DNA from: Gammaproteobacteria bacterium
GTDB taxonomy: Bacteria > Pseudomonadota > Gammaproteobacteria > Steroidobacterales > Steroidobacteraceae
Assembly (NCBI GenBank): GCA_021323735.1
Contig: JAJPKM010000014.1
Span: forward strand, 1-32,172
Length of the DNA: 32,172 nt
Direction of reading: 5' to 3'
The position numbers were made by a program, and so were the translations under genes. Positions 7,780-16,302 of the stretch are shown here, piece by piece. Every line of letters starts with the position of its first letter. Positions within the stretch are counted from its first letter, which is position 1. The notes beneath the pieces were generated by a model. That model was not told the DNA's origin. It saw nothing but the letters and a program-made list of their open reading frames with translations, and searched no databases.

Positions 7780-9765
7780 TCAGCGGCGGTCGTCTCTGAT
7801 CACCGCACCCGTCACCGGGTCGAGGATGAAGCGCTCCATGTGCCGCTCATCGTCGAACATGTTGTCGAACGATCCGGTCACCACGTCGAAGGACTGCTTC
7901 TGCGGGGCGACGGCGAAGGCCGGCTTGCGCACACCGTTGCTCGGATCGCGCGTGGAAGGCCCGTCGATATAGTTGAGGTTCCAGTTGTCCTCGATGAATC
8001 TCAAGATCGAGGACTGGTCCGTCAGACTATGGTCAACGTAGTTCACCTTCGTCCAGGGCGATACCACGTTCAGCACCAAGCGCGGGCCGAAGCCGCAGCG
8101 GCCCTGAATGGCGTCGGCTTTCGGCGTACCGCAGTTGCCACCGTTCGCCGAACTGACGGCGTCGAATCCCGCGGCGGCTGACGGATTGACCAGCGGTCCC
8201 ATGGCATGATCGTACCAGCCATCCGAATCGTCCCAGGCGATGAACACGACCGTTTCCGCCCAGTCCGGCGACTGCTGCAGGATGTTGATGGTCTGCGCCA
8301 GGAAACGCTGTTCCGCCAACGGGTCGGACTCGCCGCCCGGGTGGCCGTCGTCGCGATTGATCGCCTTGAGGAAGGACACGGCCGGCAAGTTGCCGTTACG
8401 CACCGCCGCGTAGAAGTCCAGCAGGTCGTACTGATGGTTCGCCTGGTCCGTCTTGCCGATCGCGTCCACCGAGGACGGCGGCAGGTGATGCGGATTGCGG
8501 GTCGAGGCGTAGTACTGGAACGGCGAGTGGTGCGGGTTGTAATCGGTGCGCACCGGATGGACGGCAGCCTTGCCATCAAATGACGTGGTCGCATCCGGAT
8601 GCAAAACGTGGGCCGCATTGCAAACGGCGTGCGCGAAGCTCGGCGTACCGACACCGGTGGCCTGGCCGTCGTTCGCAGCGCCGCCGAAGCTCGGCAGGCC
8701 GAACGGATCGTTGCTGACGCCGGCCAACGGATGCGTGGGATCGGTGGTCTGCGGGTTCGCCGCCGACGCCGTGCGGAAGCCGCCGGCAAACCATCCCCAG
8801 GTGACGCCCTTTTCATTGAGCAGGTCGCCGACATTCTTGCCTGTCAACTCGACCGTGAGTTTGCCAGCGGCCGTGCCACCCTTGTCGTTACCGCAATCAT
8901 CGAGGTAAGGATCCAAGTCGGTGACCAGGGTGCCGGATTGAACGGTCACGGGCTGCGCCGAACCGACCACATCCGTGGCGACCTGCGGATTGGTGCCGCC
9001 GACGAAGAACACGTCGGGAATCGTTGCGCTCTGGACGCCGTCGACCAGCTGACCGGTCGCGCCCTTGGCGCCCGAGAAGGTGTGCACCACGGCACCGGCC
9101 GTCTGTCCGGCAATCAGATTGAGCGCACCCGGGGTTGAAGGACCATAGGTGGTGCCCCAGGAGTTGTCGCTCATGGCAAAGCGCTGCGCCCAATTCCACA
9201 TGGCGGTGACGGTATTGCCGTCGAAATAGCCCATGACGGTGGAACCATCCGTGGCGCAGCCAGCGCCGTTCTGGAAGTTCACCTGCGGAAAGCGATCCAA
9301 CAAACCGTTGTCCGCGGCCAACTGCTCGCCCAAGTAGTCGTGGTTGTTGGAGCAAGTGACGACCTGGTCATGGGTCATTCTGAAGGGATTGGCACCGCCA
9401 TTGGGATTCATTCCCGTGGGCGTGCCCACCGGGGTGTTGGGGTTGAAGTCGTGAAGCGCGACATTGACACGCTCGGGGAACTTCGCATTCCCATCGGTCA
9501 GGCCGTTGACGGTGGGCGTCGAGCTGCGGGCCACGAAGCGCGTGCCGTCGCTGTTCTTCGCATCGGGATAGGTGGCGAAGTAGTGATCGAAGGAGGCGTT
9601 CTCCTGGAATATGATCACGACATGTTTGATGCGCGGCCGTTTGCTGAAGCCTTCATCCCGGTCGTGATCGCTCGCCTGGGCGATCGATACGATGTTCGCA
9701 GCGAGGCATGCTGCGACTATACCCGCCAGCGTTTTATTACGCGTGGGCGATGCCTTATGAGTCAT
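7780..9765 (-). CDS. Secreted phosphoesterase (AcpA / phospholipase C superfamily)
   Basis: A 661-residue exported protein with a Sec-type signal peptide (KTLAGIVAACLAANIVSIAQA, cleavage likely before SD). Motifs match the phosphoesterase family that holds bacterial phospholipase C and acid phosphatase AcpA: KHVVIIFQENASFDHYF (Glu-Asn metal ligands by analogy with AcpA), NSWGTTYGPSTPGALNLIAG (candidate nucleophile Ser), and VVFIAWDDSDGWYDHAMGP (Asp-Asp metal ligands). It should release phosphate from phosphomonoesters or phospholipid head groups in the periplasm or outside; the exact substrate is not predictable. ATG 9765 is preferred over 9783 because AGGGGA lies about 9 nt upstream of it. 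A Pho-box-like sequence upstream on the same strand fits a phosphate-scavenging role, and a strong terminator follows. Confidence 0.85.
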   Translation of the reverse strand: MTHKASPTRNKTLAGIVAACLAANIVSIAQASDHDRDEGFSKRPRIKHVVIIFQENASFDHYFATYPDAKNSDGTRFVARSSTPTVNGLTDGNAKFPERVNVALHDFNPNTPVGTPTGMNPNGGANPFRMTHDQVVTCSNNHDYLGEQLAADNGLLDRFPQVNFQNGAGCATDGSTVMGYFDGNTVTAMWNWAQRFAMSDNSWGTTYGPSTPGALNLIAGQTAGAVVHTFSGAKGATGQLVDGVQSATIPDVFFVGGTNPQVATDVVGSAQPVTVQSGTLVTDLDPYLDDCGNDKGGTAAGKLTVELTGKNVGDLLNEKGVTWGWFAGGFRTASAANPQTTDPTHPLAGVSNDPFGLPSFGGAANDGQATGVGTPSFAHAVCNAAHVLHPDATTSFDGKAAVHPVRTDYNPHHSPFQYYASTRNPHHLPPSSVDAIGKTDQANHQYDLLDFYAAVRNGNLPAVSFLKAINRDDGHPGGESDPLAEQRFLAQTINILQQSPDWAETVVFIAWDDSDGWYDHAMGPLVNPSAAAGFDAVSSANGGNCGTPKADAIQGRCGFGPRLVLNVVSPWTKVNYVDHSLTDQSSILRFIEDNWNLNYIDGPSTRDPSNGVRKPAFAVAPQKQSFDVVTGSFDNMFDDERHMERFILDPVTGAVIRDDRR

Positions 9766-9895
9766 GTGAGTGATTCCCCTCATTGAGTTTTGTGGAATTG
9801 GGTGCGCCGACTACCGGCCTTGCACCGACCAGAACATCGTCCGCGGGGGGATATTCCCAACTCTCCGTGACGGTTTCGTGACCGAGCATCAAATT

Positions 9896-9913
9896 ATGTC
9901 AAATAAATGACAA
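9896..9913 (-). promoter_or_regulatory. Pho-box-like site facing the phosphoesterase gene
   Basis: On the minus strand the 18 bases read TTGTCAT-TTAT-TTGACAT, two direct 7-bp repeats spaced by 4 bp, matching the PhoB consensus layout (CTGTCAT-N4-CTGTCAT). It is about 130 bp upstream of the start codon. No convincing -10 follows at the ideal distance, which lowers confidence. Confidence 0.5.
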
Positions 9914-9932
9914 TAACGGTCACAGGCGGGGC

Positions 9933-9966
9933 CTGACACAAAACTGTCGCAAAAATGCAATAGAGT
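9933..9966 (+). promoter_or_regulatory. Pho-box-like site and -10 facing the imelysin operon
   Basis: CTGACAC-AAAA-CTGTCGC (9933-9950) has the PhoB layout of two 7-bp direct repeats separated by 4 A/T-rich bases. A -10-like TAGAGT (9961-9966) begins 10 bp after the box, the distance seen at PhoB-activated promoters where the box replaces the -35. The GTG start of the imelysin gene is about 75 bp further on. Confidence 0.5.
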
Positions 9967-10040
9967 TGCCCTCGGTGTGAGGGAGCATCCGCGGCCTTTT
10001 TCCGCGATCCCTTTCCGCCCTGACATACGAGACGCAATCC

Positions 10041-10850
10041 GTGACTCATCGACTCTTAATAGTATGTACCTGGACCTACGCGATCGCGGCAGCCTTGAGT
10101 CTCGCGACCCCGGCCCGCGCCGCGCCGGTTCGCACGGCGGATTCTGCGGCTCTTCAAGCCGCTGCCGCGGGGTTCAAGCCCTACGTGCTGGAGCGGATCG
10201 CCGAGAGCTTGGGCTCGGTCAAAAAGATGCGTGATCGCATCGCCGCCCATGATCTTAAGGGCGCTCAGCAGTTCTGGCTGGCTGCGCGCGGCGGGTGGGA
10301 AGGCTCGGAGGTCATCACCAATGAGTACTTCCCCGATCTCGACCGCAAGATCGACGCATGGCCCGATGCCGAGAAGGGGTTCCACGCCATCGAGGCCAGG
10401 CTATTTGGCGCGCATGATGTCCAGGCGCTGGCGGCCGCCGACGAACTCGTTGCCAACCTCACGGAATTCGAACATCAATTGCGCTCCACGACGCTCACCG
10501 CCCAGGGTCTGTTGAACGGCACGGCCAAGTTGATCTACGAGATCGGAGAGAACAAAGCGGAGGGCGGCGAATCGCCGTTCAGCGGCAATTCCTTGGCCGA
10601 GATTCGCGACAACCTCGCCTCCGTGACGGCGGCCTACGAGCGAGTCTTCGCGCCCACCGCGAAGAAAAAACATCCCGAACTCGCGAAGACCTTCTCGATC
10701 GACCTTGAAGCGATGCGATCGCTGGCGGCGGTACCGACACTGCAGGCACTCGACCAGGTCCGGCTGCGCGGCGCCAGCGAATCGCTGGTCAATGACTTGG
10801 CCATGGTGGGCCTGGAGTCCGGTCTCGAAAAACCCGGGCTTGGAAACTGA
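10041..10850 (+). CDS. Imelysin-like periplasmic protein (EfeO/IrpA/M75 family)
   Basis: A 269-residue exported helical protein. The signal peptide (LLIVCTWTYAIAAALSLATPARA) is followed by the imelysin domain with its signature GxHxxE in KGFHAIEARLFG, and a second conserved stretch, NGTAKLIYEIGENKAEGGESPFSGNSLAEIRDNL. The imelysin family is implicated in iron handling and includes EfeO; despite the M75 peptidase label, protease activity is doubtful. This protein lacks the cupredoxin domain of full EfeO. GTG 10041 is used because the signal peptide begins at once. The diheme cytochrome gene follows after 8 bp, so the two are co-transcribed; imelysin genes are often found beside diheme peroxidase-like or thiol-oxidoreductase genes. 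The Pho-box-like promoter is unusual for an iron gene. Confidence 0.82.
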   Translation: MTHRLLIVCTWTYAIAAALSLATPARAAPVRTADSAALQAAAAGFKPYVLERIAESLGSVKKMRDRIAAHDLKGAQQFWLAARGGWEGSEVITNEYFPDLDRKIDAWPDAEKGFHAIEARLFGAHDVQALAAADELVANLTEFEHQLRSTTLTAQGLLNGTAKLIYEIGENKAEGGESPFSGNSLAEIRDNLASVTAAYERVFAPTAKKKHPELAKTFSIDLEAMRSLAAVPTLQALDQVRLRGASESLVNDLAMVGLESGLEKPGLGN

Positions 10851-10858
10851 ACGAGCCC

Positions 10859-12265
10859 ATGGCCACGAAATACCATCCATTGAGGATCGCACTCGCGGTA
10901 CTCGCCGCAACCGCGGCGTTGGCCGGAAGCGCCCGCGCCGAATTCACCGGAACCGCCGGTCTCCTGCCGGCCGGCACCGAGCTGGGCGAGGAGGCCTTCG
11001 ATCAGCCCCGCGAAGTATTTCGCTCCGAGAGCAGCGGCGGACGCAAGTCCTACCTGGTCAACATGGGGGATGTGGCATTCAGTTCGCCGCTGACCCTGGG
11101 TGGACCTGCCCGAGCGGCGGGTATCAGCTGCAACACCTGCCACGTCAACGGCACCACGAACCCGAGACTCTATATCCCCGGCTTGTCCACACAGCCCGGA
11201 AACTTCGACACCACCGGACATCTGTTCAACCCGAAAGCCGACAACGGCGTGCTCGATCCCCTGACCATCCCCAGCCTGCGCGGCGCGCACCTGCTCGCGC
11301 CCTACGGCCACGACGGTCGCACCCTGTCGCTGACCGACTTCGTGCACAATGTAATCGTCAATGAATTTGCGGGACCTGAGCCGTCGCAGGAAGTCCTCGA
11401 CGCCATCGTCGCCTACATCGAAGACATCGATTTCGTGCCGAATCGGCGGCTGGGCGTCGGGGGCAAGCTCGCAGGGCGCGTGAGCGATGCGGAAAAGCGC
11501 GGCGAAGCGCTATTTTACCAGCCCTTCCCGCACGATCCCGGCTTGAGTTGCGCGGCCTGCCACGTTCCCACCGGCGCATTCGTCGATCACCGGCAGCATG
11601 ATGTCGGCTCGGGCGGCCTGTTCAAGACACCGACGCTGCTGAATGCGAATTTCAACGCGCCCTACTTCCACGACGGCCGGTACACCAACTACGCGCAGGT
11701 CGTGAGCCATTTCGACCGGATGTTCTATCTGGGGCTGTCCGCCCAGGATCGGCAGGATCTGGTCGCTTATTTGCAGGCGATCGGCGATGCGGAACAGGCT
11801 CTGGTTCCCGATACCATTCAGACCCGGGTCAAGGAAATTTCCGACTTCATGGGGGTGCTGGACACCGCCGTACCGGAACACAACGTGACCATTGCCGCGA
11901 TGACCCTGGATACCCTGGACCGCGAGCTGCGCGATCTGACCGAGCAGTTCCCCGAACGCAAGAACGCCATCGTGTCCGGCGGCGTCGAACAGCGCGGCCT
12001 GGCACGCAGTGCGCTCAAGTATCTCGTGCTGAGCCTGCATCAAATCGACGGCGCCATGCACAACGGCCACTTCGATGACGCAGCGGCGGGCTTGGCCCGT
12101 AGCCGTGAGATGCTCGCGGCGGCCGTGCCGGTGCTCGAGGCGAGCGCGCCATGGTCCCTGTTCAATCGACAACTTCACGACGCTCACTTCGCCGCCGTAC
12201 GCCGGCTGTACCGTTCGGCAGTAGACCCGGCGCTCGCGCCGCGGCGTCCCTACGATCCCGATTGA
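10859..12265 (+). CDS. Diheme cytochrome c peroxidase / MauG-like protein with helical C-terminal extension
   Basis: A 468-residue exported protein. The signal peptide ends SARA-EF. Two heme-binding CxxCH motifs are seen, CNTCH at 91-95 and CAACH at 231-235, each followed by a family signature: PSLRGAHLLAPYGHDGR and TPTLLNANFNAPYFHDGR. This is the bacterial cytochrome c peroxidase/MauG fold, which handles peroxide or carries out long-range oxidation of partner proteins. Residues about 315-468 form an extra, predicted helical region without heme motifs, beyond the usual end of the family. It is translationally close to the imelysin gene (8-bp gap), suggesting that the two proteins act together in the periplasm, perhaps redox-linked iron handling. 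Confidence 0.85.
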   Translation: MATKYHPLRIALAVLAATAALAGSARAEFTGTAGLLPAGTELGEEAFDQPREVFRSESSGGRKSYLVNMGDVAFSSPLTLGGPARAAGISCNTCHVNGTTNPRLYIPGLSTQPGNFDTTGHLFNPKADNGVLDPLTIPSLRGAHLLAPYGHDGRTLSLTDFVHNVIVNEFAGPEPSQEVLDAIVAYIEDIDFVPNRRLGVGGKLAGRVSDAEKRGEALFYQPFPHDPGLSCAACHVPTGAFVDHRQHDVGSGGLFKTPTLLNANFNAPYFHDGRYTNYAQVVSHFDRMFYLGLSAQDRQDLVAYLQAIGDAEQALVPDTIQTRVKEISDFMGVLDTAVPEHNVTIAAMTLDTLDRELRDLTEQFPERKNAIVSGGVEQRGLARSALKYLVLSLHQIDGAMHNGHFDDAAAGLARSREMLAAAVPVLEASAPWSLFNRQLHDAHFAAVRRLYRSAVDPALAPRRPYDPD

Positions 12266-12387
12266 TTTGACGTTCTCGCGCCCCAAGATGCGCGCGGAAG
12301 GTGTATTGTCCGAAACATCGCGAAATGCGGGCCGTGGGAGACGCCCGGCTACGCACTCGGGGCCCGTGTTTCCTGCAGGGAAATAGC

Positions 12388-12723
12388 ATGAAAACAACAT
12401 CTACCGTTACCCTGCTCTTGGTGGGGGCATTCGTTGCTGCCTGTGACAGTGACGAGAAGCATCGCGCCTTCTATGACAGCAAAGAGGCCTGCCTGAAAGA
12501 CTGGGGCACCGAAGAGAGTTGCCAGCAATCGCGCGGCCCGACCGGCGCATTCGTCTACTACGGCCCCTGGTATAACAGGTCATCGCCATTCTGGGGACGC
12601 GGTGGCGGGGCATCCGCCGGCATCGTCTCGCAAGGCGGCAGTTCGGTCACCTCATCCGCCGAAGCGGCTCATTTCGGCGGCTTCGGCGAGTCGGCTGCCG
12701 GCCATGGCGGTGTGGGCGAGTGA
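12388..12723 (+). CDS. Short YgiB-like (DUF1190) lipoprotein
   Basis: A 111-residue lipoprotein: signal peptide MKTTSTVTLLLVGAFVAAC with lipobox VAAC, then a cysteine-containing domain (YDSKEACLKDWGTEESCQQS) and a Gly/Ser-rich tail ending in HFGGFGESAAGHG. The paired cysteine segment and the terminal GGFGES are the two hallmarks of E. coli YgiB, which is about twice as long; the middle is shortened here. ATG 12388 has CAGGGA about 7 nt upstream. The downstream YgiC-like gene starts at a GTGA overlap, as in the conserved ygiBC pair. The function of the family is not established. Confidence 0.75.
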   Translation: MKTTSTVTLLLVGAFVAACDSDEKHRAFYDSKEACLKDWGTEESCQQSRGPTGAFVYYGPWYNRSSPFWGRGGGASAGIVSQGGSSVTSSAEAAHFGGFGESAAGHGGVGE

Positions 12724-13838
12724 GGCGCGAATCATCGATCCCGAGGGAAGACTGGCAGGCAAAGTGCGAAGCGGTCGGTTTTGACTTCCACACGACCATC
12801 GACCGATATCCCTACTGGAACGAGTCGGTGTGCTACGCCTTCACGCTCGACGAGATTGAGACCATCGAATCAGCCACACTGGAGCTGCAAAGGATCTGCC
12901 TGGAAGCGGTCGACTACATCGTTTGCAACGAGGCCTATGCGCAGATCGGAATCCCGGTTCAGTATGAAGAGCTCATTGCCGATAGCTGGCGTGCGCAAGA
13001 ACCCAGCCTGTACGGCCGTTTCGATCTGGCATTCGCCGGAGATGTACCGAAGCTGTTGGAGTACAACGCGGATACGCCCACCAGCCTGCTCGAGGCAGCC
13101 GTGGTGCAATGGTACTGGCTCAAGGACATTCACCCCGGGAAAGATCAGTTCAATTCGCTGCACGAGCGTCTGATCGAGCGCTGGCGCGACATCAGCCCGG
13201 CCGGCGAATTCATCCACTTTGCCTGTGATACCGACTCCTACGAAGATGTTGGCAATATCCGCTACCTCATGGACACGGCCTGCCAGGCAGGCTGTACGGC
13301 TGCCTTGATCTCGATGAAGGATATCGGGGTCCAAGGGCGCTCCTCGGCGTTCATCGATCGATCCTTAAATCCGATCCGCCGATGCTTCAAGCTATACCCC
13401 TGGGAATGGATGTTTTCAGATATCTTTGGACCTCAGGTCGCGAGCCACACGACGCGCTTCTTGGAGCCGGCCTGGAAGTGCATTCTCTCGAGCAAGGGAA
13501 TTCTGCCGCTGCTCTGGAAGATGTATCCCGAGCATCCGAATCTACTCGCGGCGTACCGCGAATCCGGACAATTGTCCGGCACCTACGTCGAGAAGCCCAT
13601 GCATTCCCGCGAGGGCGCGAACATCAAGATCACGGGCAATGTTCAGGCCCAGACCGGCGGTACCTACGGCGGCCCGATGGTCTACCAGCAGTATTCGCCG
13701 CTGTACAGCTCGGACGGCAAATCGGCCGTGATCGGATCATGGATCGTCGGCGCTCAAGCCGCAGGCATGGGAGTGCGCGAGGACGACTCCCTGATCACCG
13801 GCAACGTCAGCCGGTTCGTACCGCACTACTTTTCCTAG
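12720..13838 (+). CDS. YgiC-like ATP-grasp protein (glutathionylspermidine synthase-like)
   Basis: A 372-residue protein of the family containing the synthetase half of glutathionylspermidine synthase and E. coli YgiC/YjfC. Clear landmarks are WNESVCYAFTLDEIETIESAT near the start, PSLYGRFDLAF and PKLLEYNADTPTSLLEA in the pre-ATP-grasp region, and the C-terminal VIGSWIVGAQAAGMGVREDDSLITGN with SRFVPHYF. The family joins glutathione- or peptide-like acids to amines using ATP; the YgiC substrate is unknown, and there is no amidase domain here. The GTG start overlaps the ygiB-like stop by 4 bp (GTGA), indicating coupled translation. Its stop TAG shares CTAG (13835-13838) with the convergent neighbour. 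Confidence 0.88.
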   Translation: MRRESSIPREDWQAKCEAVGFDFHTTIDRYPYWNESVCYAFTLDEIETIESATLELQRICLEAVDYIVCNEAYAQIGIPVQYEELIADSWRAQEPSLYGRFDLAFAGDVPKLLEYNADTPTSLLEAAVVQWYWLKDIHPGKDQFNSLHERLIERWRDISPAGEFIHFACDTDSYEDVGNIRYLMDTACQAGCTAALISMKDIGVQGRSSAFIDRSLNPIRRCFKLYPWEWMFSDIFGPQVASHTTRFLEPAWKCILSSKGILPLLWKMYPEHPNLLAAYRESGQLSGTYVEKPMHSREGANIKITGNVQAQTGGTYGGPMVYQQYSPLYSSDGKSAVIGSWIVGAQAAGMGVREDDSLITGNVSRFVPHYFS

Positions 13839-15571
13839 CCCCCCGGCCGGGGCGCCGGGTGCTTCAACGCCAACGCCTGGGCCGCCGAAATCTTGGCGGC
13901 GAGCCCGCCCATCCCCGGAGCCAGCTCCGCCGCGCGCCGATAACTACGAATGGCGTCTTGCGGACGCTTCGCTCGCACCAGCGCGTCTCCCAAGCCCACC
14001 AGGAGTACCGGATCGTTGGGTTTCCATCGAATCGCGTCATAGCAGGACTCGATATCGGCATGAACCGAGCACGGAGCGGCGTCGCGTTTGACCGCGGCGG
14101 CAGGTGTCTTGGCGGAGGACGGCGATGCCGCCGATACCGGGGTCGGGGGCAACGGCGCTGGATTCTGCGCCGAAGGCAAGGCTTGCTTGGGCCTGTCCGC
14201 CGGCAATTCCGCGCTCGAGCAGGTTGGGCAATCGCTCGCACTCGCACCGGGCGCCGGAATCACCGACTCGGTTACTGCGGCGTGTTTTGGCTCCTGCGCG
14301 GGCCTACCCAGGAACCAAGCGGCGATGGCCAGCAGCGCAATGGCAAACCCCGCGATCAAAGGACGCGTCCCGGAACGCAAATTCCGGCGCTTGCCGCGAT
14401 CGGCTGCGGCCTGCTCGTGCATCCGCATGTCGTCTCTTGTCTCGAGCGCCGCCGGCAACGCCGGCGCCGGCGAGGACGCGGTCAGCGCTGCGATGCTCGC
14501 CGCCCCGCGCAATGCGTCGAACCGCGCTTTCCCGCCATCGAGCTGTGCGCGTAGTCGCACGACCTGGCCTTTCAGGTCGGATGCCAACGTCTCAGCGCGC
14601 CGCAGCTCGGCACGGGTCTCGGCAACGGCCTTGTTCAAGTCCCGGGATTTGCCCTGTTCCGACTGCAGCGCATTGCGCGTCGTCGCGAGTTCCGCTGCCA
14701 GTGAGCTGCTCCGCGCCTGAGCTGCCTGAGCATTGGCCTCGAGCTGCGCACCCGCCTTGGCGCCCCTCTCCAACAAGGAACTTGCCTTGGCATGCTCCTG
14801 CCGCAACGCCGCGAGCTCCGCATCGCGTGCAGCGAGTTGCGCTTCGCGGGCGCTGAGGGTATCGCGCAGCGATTTCAATTCGATTTGGTGGCGCTTCGAC
14901 TCACGCGCGCCCTCCTCGCCGCGCAGGCGCAGAACATCTGTGTTGCCAACGCTCTGGGCCAGCGCGCGTTCGGCCTCGCGGCGTTGGGTCTGCTCCGACT
15001 CCAGTACCGCGCGCAACGCAGTGAGATCCGCGGCCAGTGCGGCGGCGCGCGAGGATGCCGTCGATTCCGCCTCCTTGAGGCGCTCGAACGAACGCGTGAG
15101 CATCTCATGCTCGGCCAATTGGCGGGCAACCTGCTGCTCGAGTTTGCGGGTGCCGTCGACCACCGCCGAGGAATTGGAGGCGGCCACCGGAAATGCGGAT
15201 GCGCGAACCAGTGCCAGGGTGGGGGCAGATCTTGCCGGATTGTCGCTGGCTTGCGCCGACTCCTGCGTGCCGGCACCGGAACTCGGCTCTTGCGCGGCGT
15301 CGCCGTCGTGCAGCTCCGCGTTCGCTGCCGCTTCAGCCACATCTCGCGCGATAGCCGCATTGAGCAGCCGGACGACTTCGACATGCGCATATTCGGGAAA
15401 CGGCTCGATGCGCTCGCGACGCCGCAGAGTTTCCAACATCTCCTCAGGCGAGGCACCGATCGCCAGCAGTCGTTGCAGTTGCGCCATCAAGTCGGTGTAG
15501 GTGAATCCACCGGTGCCATAGGCACGCAAGATCTTGTCGAATGTCGAAACCGGCGACGAGTTGGAGCGCAT
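13835..15571 (-). CDS. Single-pass membrane protein with long coiled coil and TPR-like tail
   Basis: About 578 residues; I do not recognise a named family. The N-terminal ~95 residues form a small globular segment (FDKILRAYGTGGFTYTDLMAQLQRLL and following), then an Ala/Ser-rich linker. A long coiled coil of Ala/Glu/Arg heptads spans roughly residues 140-360. One transmembrane helix (PLIAGFAIALLAIAAWFLG) lies near residue 410. After a Pro/Ala-rich linker with CPTC, the C-terminal 80 residues contain a TPR-like helix pair (DPVLLVGLGDALVRAKRPQDAIRSYRRAAELAPG). The topology suggests a cytoplasmic coiled coil and an outer TPR domain. ATG 15571 has GAGG about 10 nt upstream; TTG 15595 is an alternative start. 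It is convergent with, and overlaps by 4 bp, the YgiC-like gene. Confidence 0.7.
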   Translation of the reverse strand: MRSNSSPVSTFDKILRAYGTGGFTYTDLMAQLQRLLAIGASPEEMLETLRRRERIEPFPEYAHVEVVRLLNAAIARDVAEAAANAELHDGDAAQEPSSGAGTQESAQASDNPARSAPTLALVRASAFPVAASNSSAVVDGTRKLEQQVARQLAEHEMLTRSFERLKEAESTASSRAAALAADLTALRAVLESEQTQRREAERALAQSVGNTDVLRLRGEEGARESKRHQIELKSLRDTLSAREAQLAARDAELAALRQEHAKASSLLERGAKAGAQLEANAQAAQARSSSLAAELATTRNALQSEQGKSRDLNKAVAETRAELRRAETLASDLKGQVVRLRAQLDGGKARFDALRGAASIAALTASSPAPALPAALETRDDMRMHEQAAADRGKRRNLRSGTRPLIAGFAIALLAIAAWFLGRPAQEPKHAAVTESVIPAPGASASDCPTCSSAELPADRPKQALPSAQNPAPLPPTPVSAASPSSAKTPAAAVKRDAAPCSVHADIESCYDAIRWKPNDPVLLVGLGDALVRAKRPQDAIRSYRRAAELAPGMGGLAAKISAAQALALKHPAPRPGG

Positions 15572-15595
15572 TTGGATACCGCCTCGATGGCTCAA

Positions 15596-15910
15596 GAGTC
15601 AGTATCAGAAGTTTGCATCGTTGTTCGAAACGAGACAATGGTTGTAGTTTTTTCAATCGCGTCGCTGACACAGCGCGGACGAGAACGAGTTTGCGCGGCG
15701 CCCGGCAATGTGGGTAGCGGAGGACTTCGTTGCCCTTGCCGGCGACGGCTTGCTACGCCGCTCACGATGGCAGTCGCACAAATTGGTTACCCGGTTTCTT
15801 GACTGGACGAGCGCTTTTGACCAAGACGTGGATCTTCAGCCTTTAATACCTGGCTCATAGGAAACTAAAATGCCGGAGTTTGTCTAATTGTTCAGTCGTT
15901 GAGGGACCGC
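15596..15910. promoter_or_regulatory. Divergent intergenic region; possible promoter of the BON gene
   Basis: No gene is seen in this stretch. On the plus strand TTGACC near 15818 is followed, with a long 19-bp spacer, by TTTAAT, a possible but weak promoter for the BON-domain gene. I found no clear promoter for the minus-strand coiled-coil gene and no strong repeats. Confidence 0.3.
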
Positions 15911-16294
15911 ATGATGTTTCACAGGAAATTCCGCCGTCTGAATCGCGTCCGCCTGAGTGCCGTAGCCCTGGTTGCCGGCGCTCTTGCCTTGCAGGCGAGT
16001 GCTCAAGACTTGGCGATCACAACCGGCGCAGCCTCCGCCGTCACTCCTCAGACGGCTGCCCCCGAGTCGCCGGCGAATGAGGCGCGAAGATTGCGCGTCG
16101 AAACCGCGCTTCGGGACGATCCTTTATTCAACGACACTCACGTCACGGTGGTGCTACGGCACGGCGTGGTGATTTTGCAGGGCTTCGTGTCCACGGATTG
16201 GGACCTGTTGCACGCCATTCGCGTCGCTAAGAAAGCCGCGGGCGGGGGCCTGGTGGTCGATGAACTGTCGATTGAGTTGGGAGGACGCCGATAA
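15911..16294 (+). CDS. Exported BON-domain protein
   Basis: About 127 residues. A signal peptide (VRLSAVALVAGALALQASAQ) is followed by a short Ala/Pro/Thr linker and one BON domain at about residues 60-125: EARRLRVETALRDDPLFNDTHV, then VVLRHGVVILQGFVSTDWDLLHAIRVAKKA, with the conserved glycine of the GxVxLxG motif. BON domains bind membranes or carbohydrate in the periplasm (for example OsmY), often in envelope-stress proteins. GAGGGA at 15901-15906 precedes adjacent ATGs at 15911 and 15914, and either may be used. It is convergent with the 3-hydroxybutyrate dehydrogenase gene, with only an 8-bp gap and no visible terminator. Confidence 0.8.
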   Translation: MMFHRKFRRLNRVRLSAVALVAGALALQASAQDLAITTGAASAVTPQTAAPESPANEARRLRVETALRDDPLFNDTHVTVVLRHGVVILQGFVSTDWDLLHAIRVAKKAAGGGLVVDELSIELGGRR

Positions 16295-16302
16295 CCTTGG
16301 AG

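Noticed and set aside
14792-15802. 336-codon frame opposite the coiled-coil/TPR gene
   Set aside because: Its sequence is the reverse reading of Ala/Glu heptads; no family features, and it conflicts with the coiled-coil gene.
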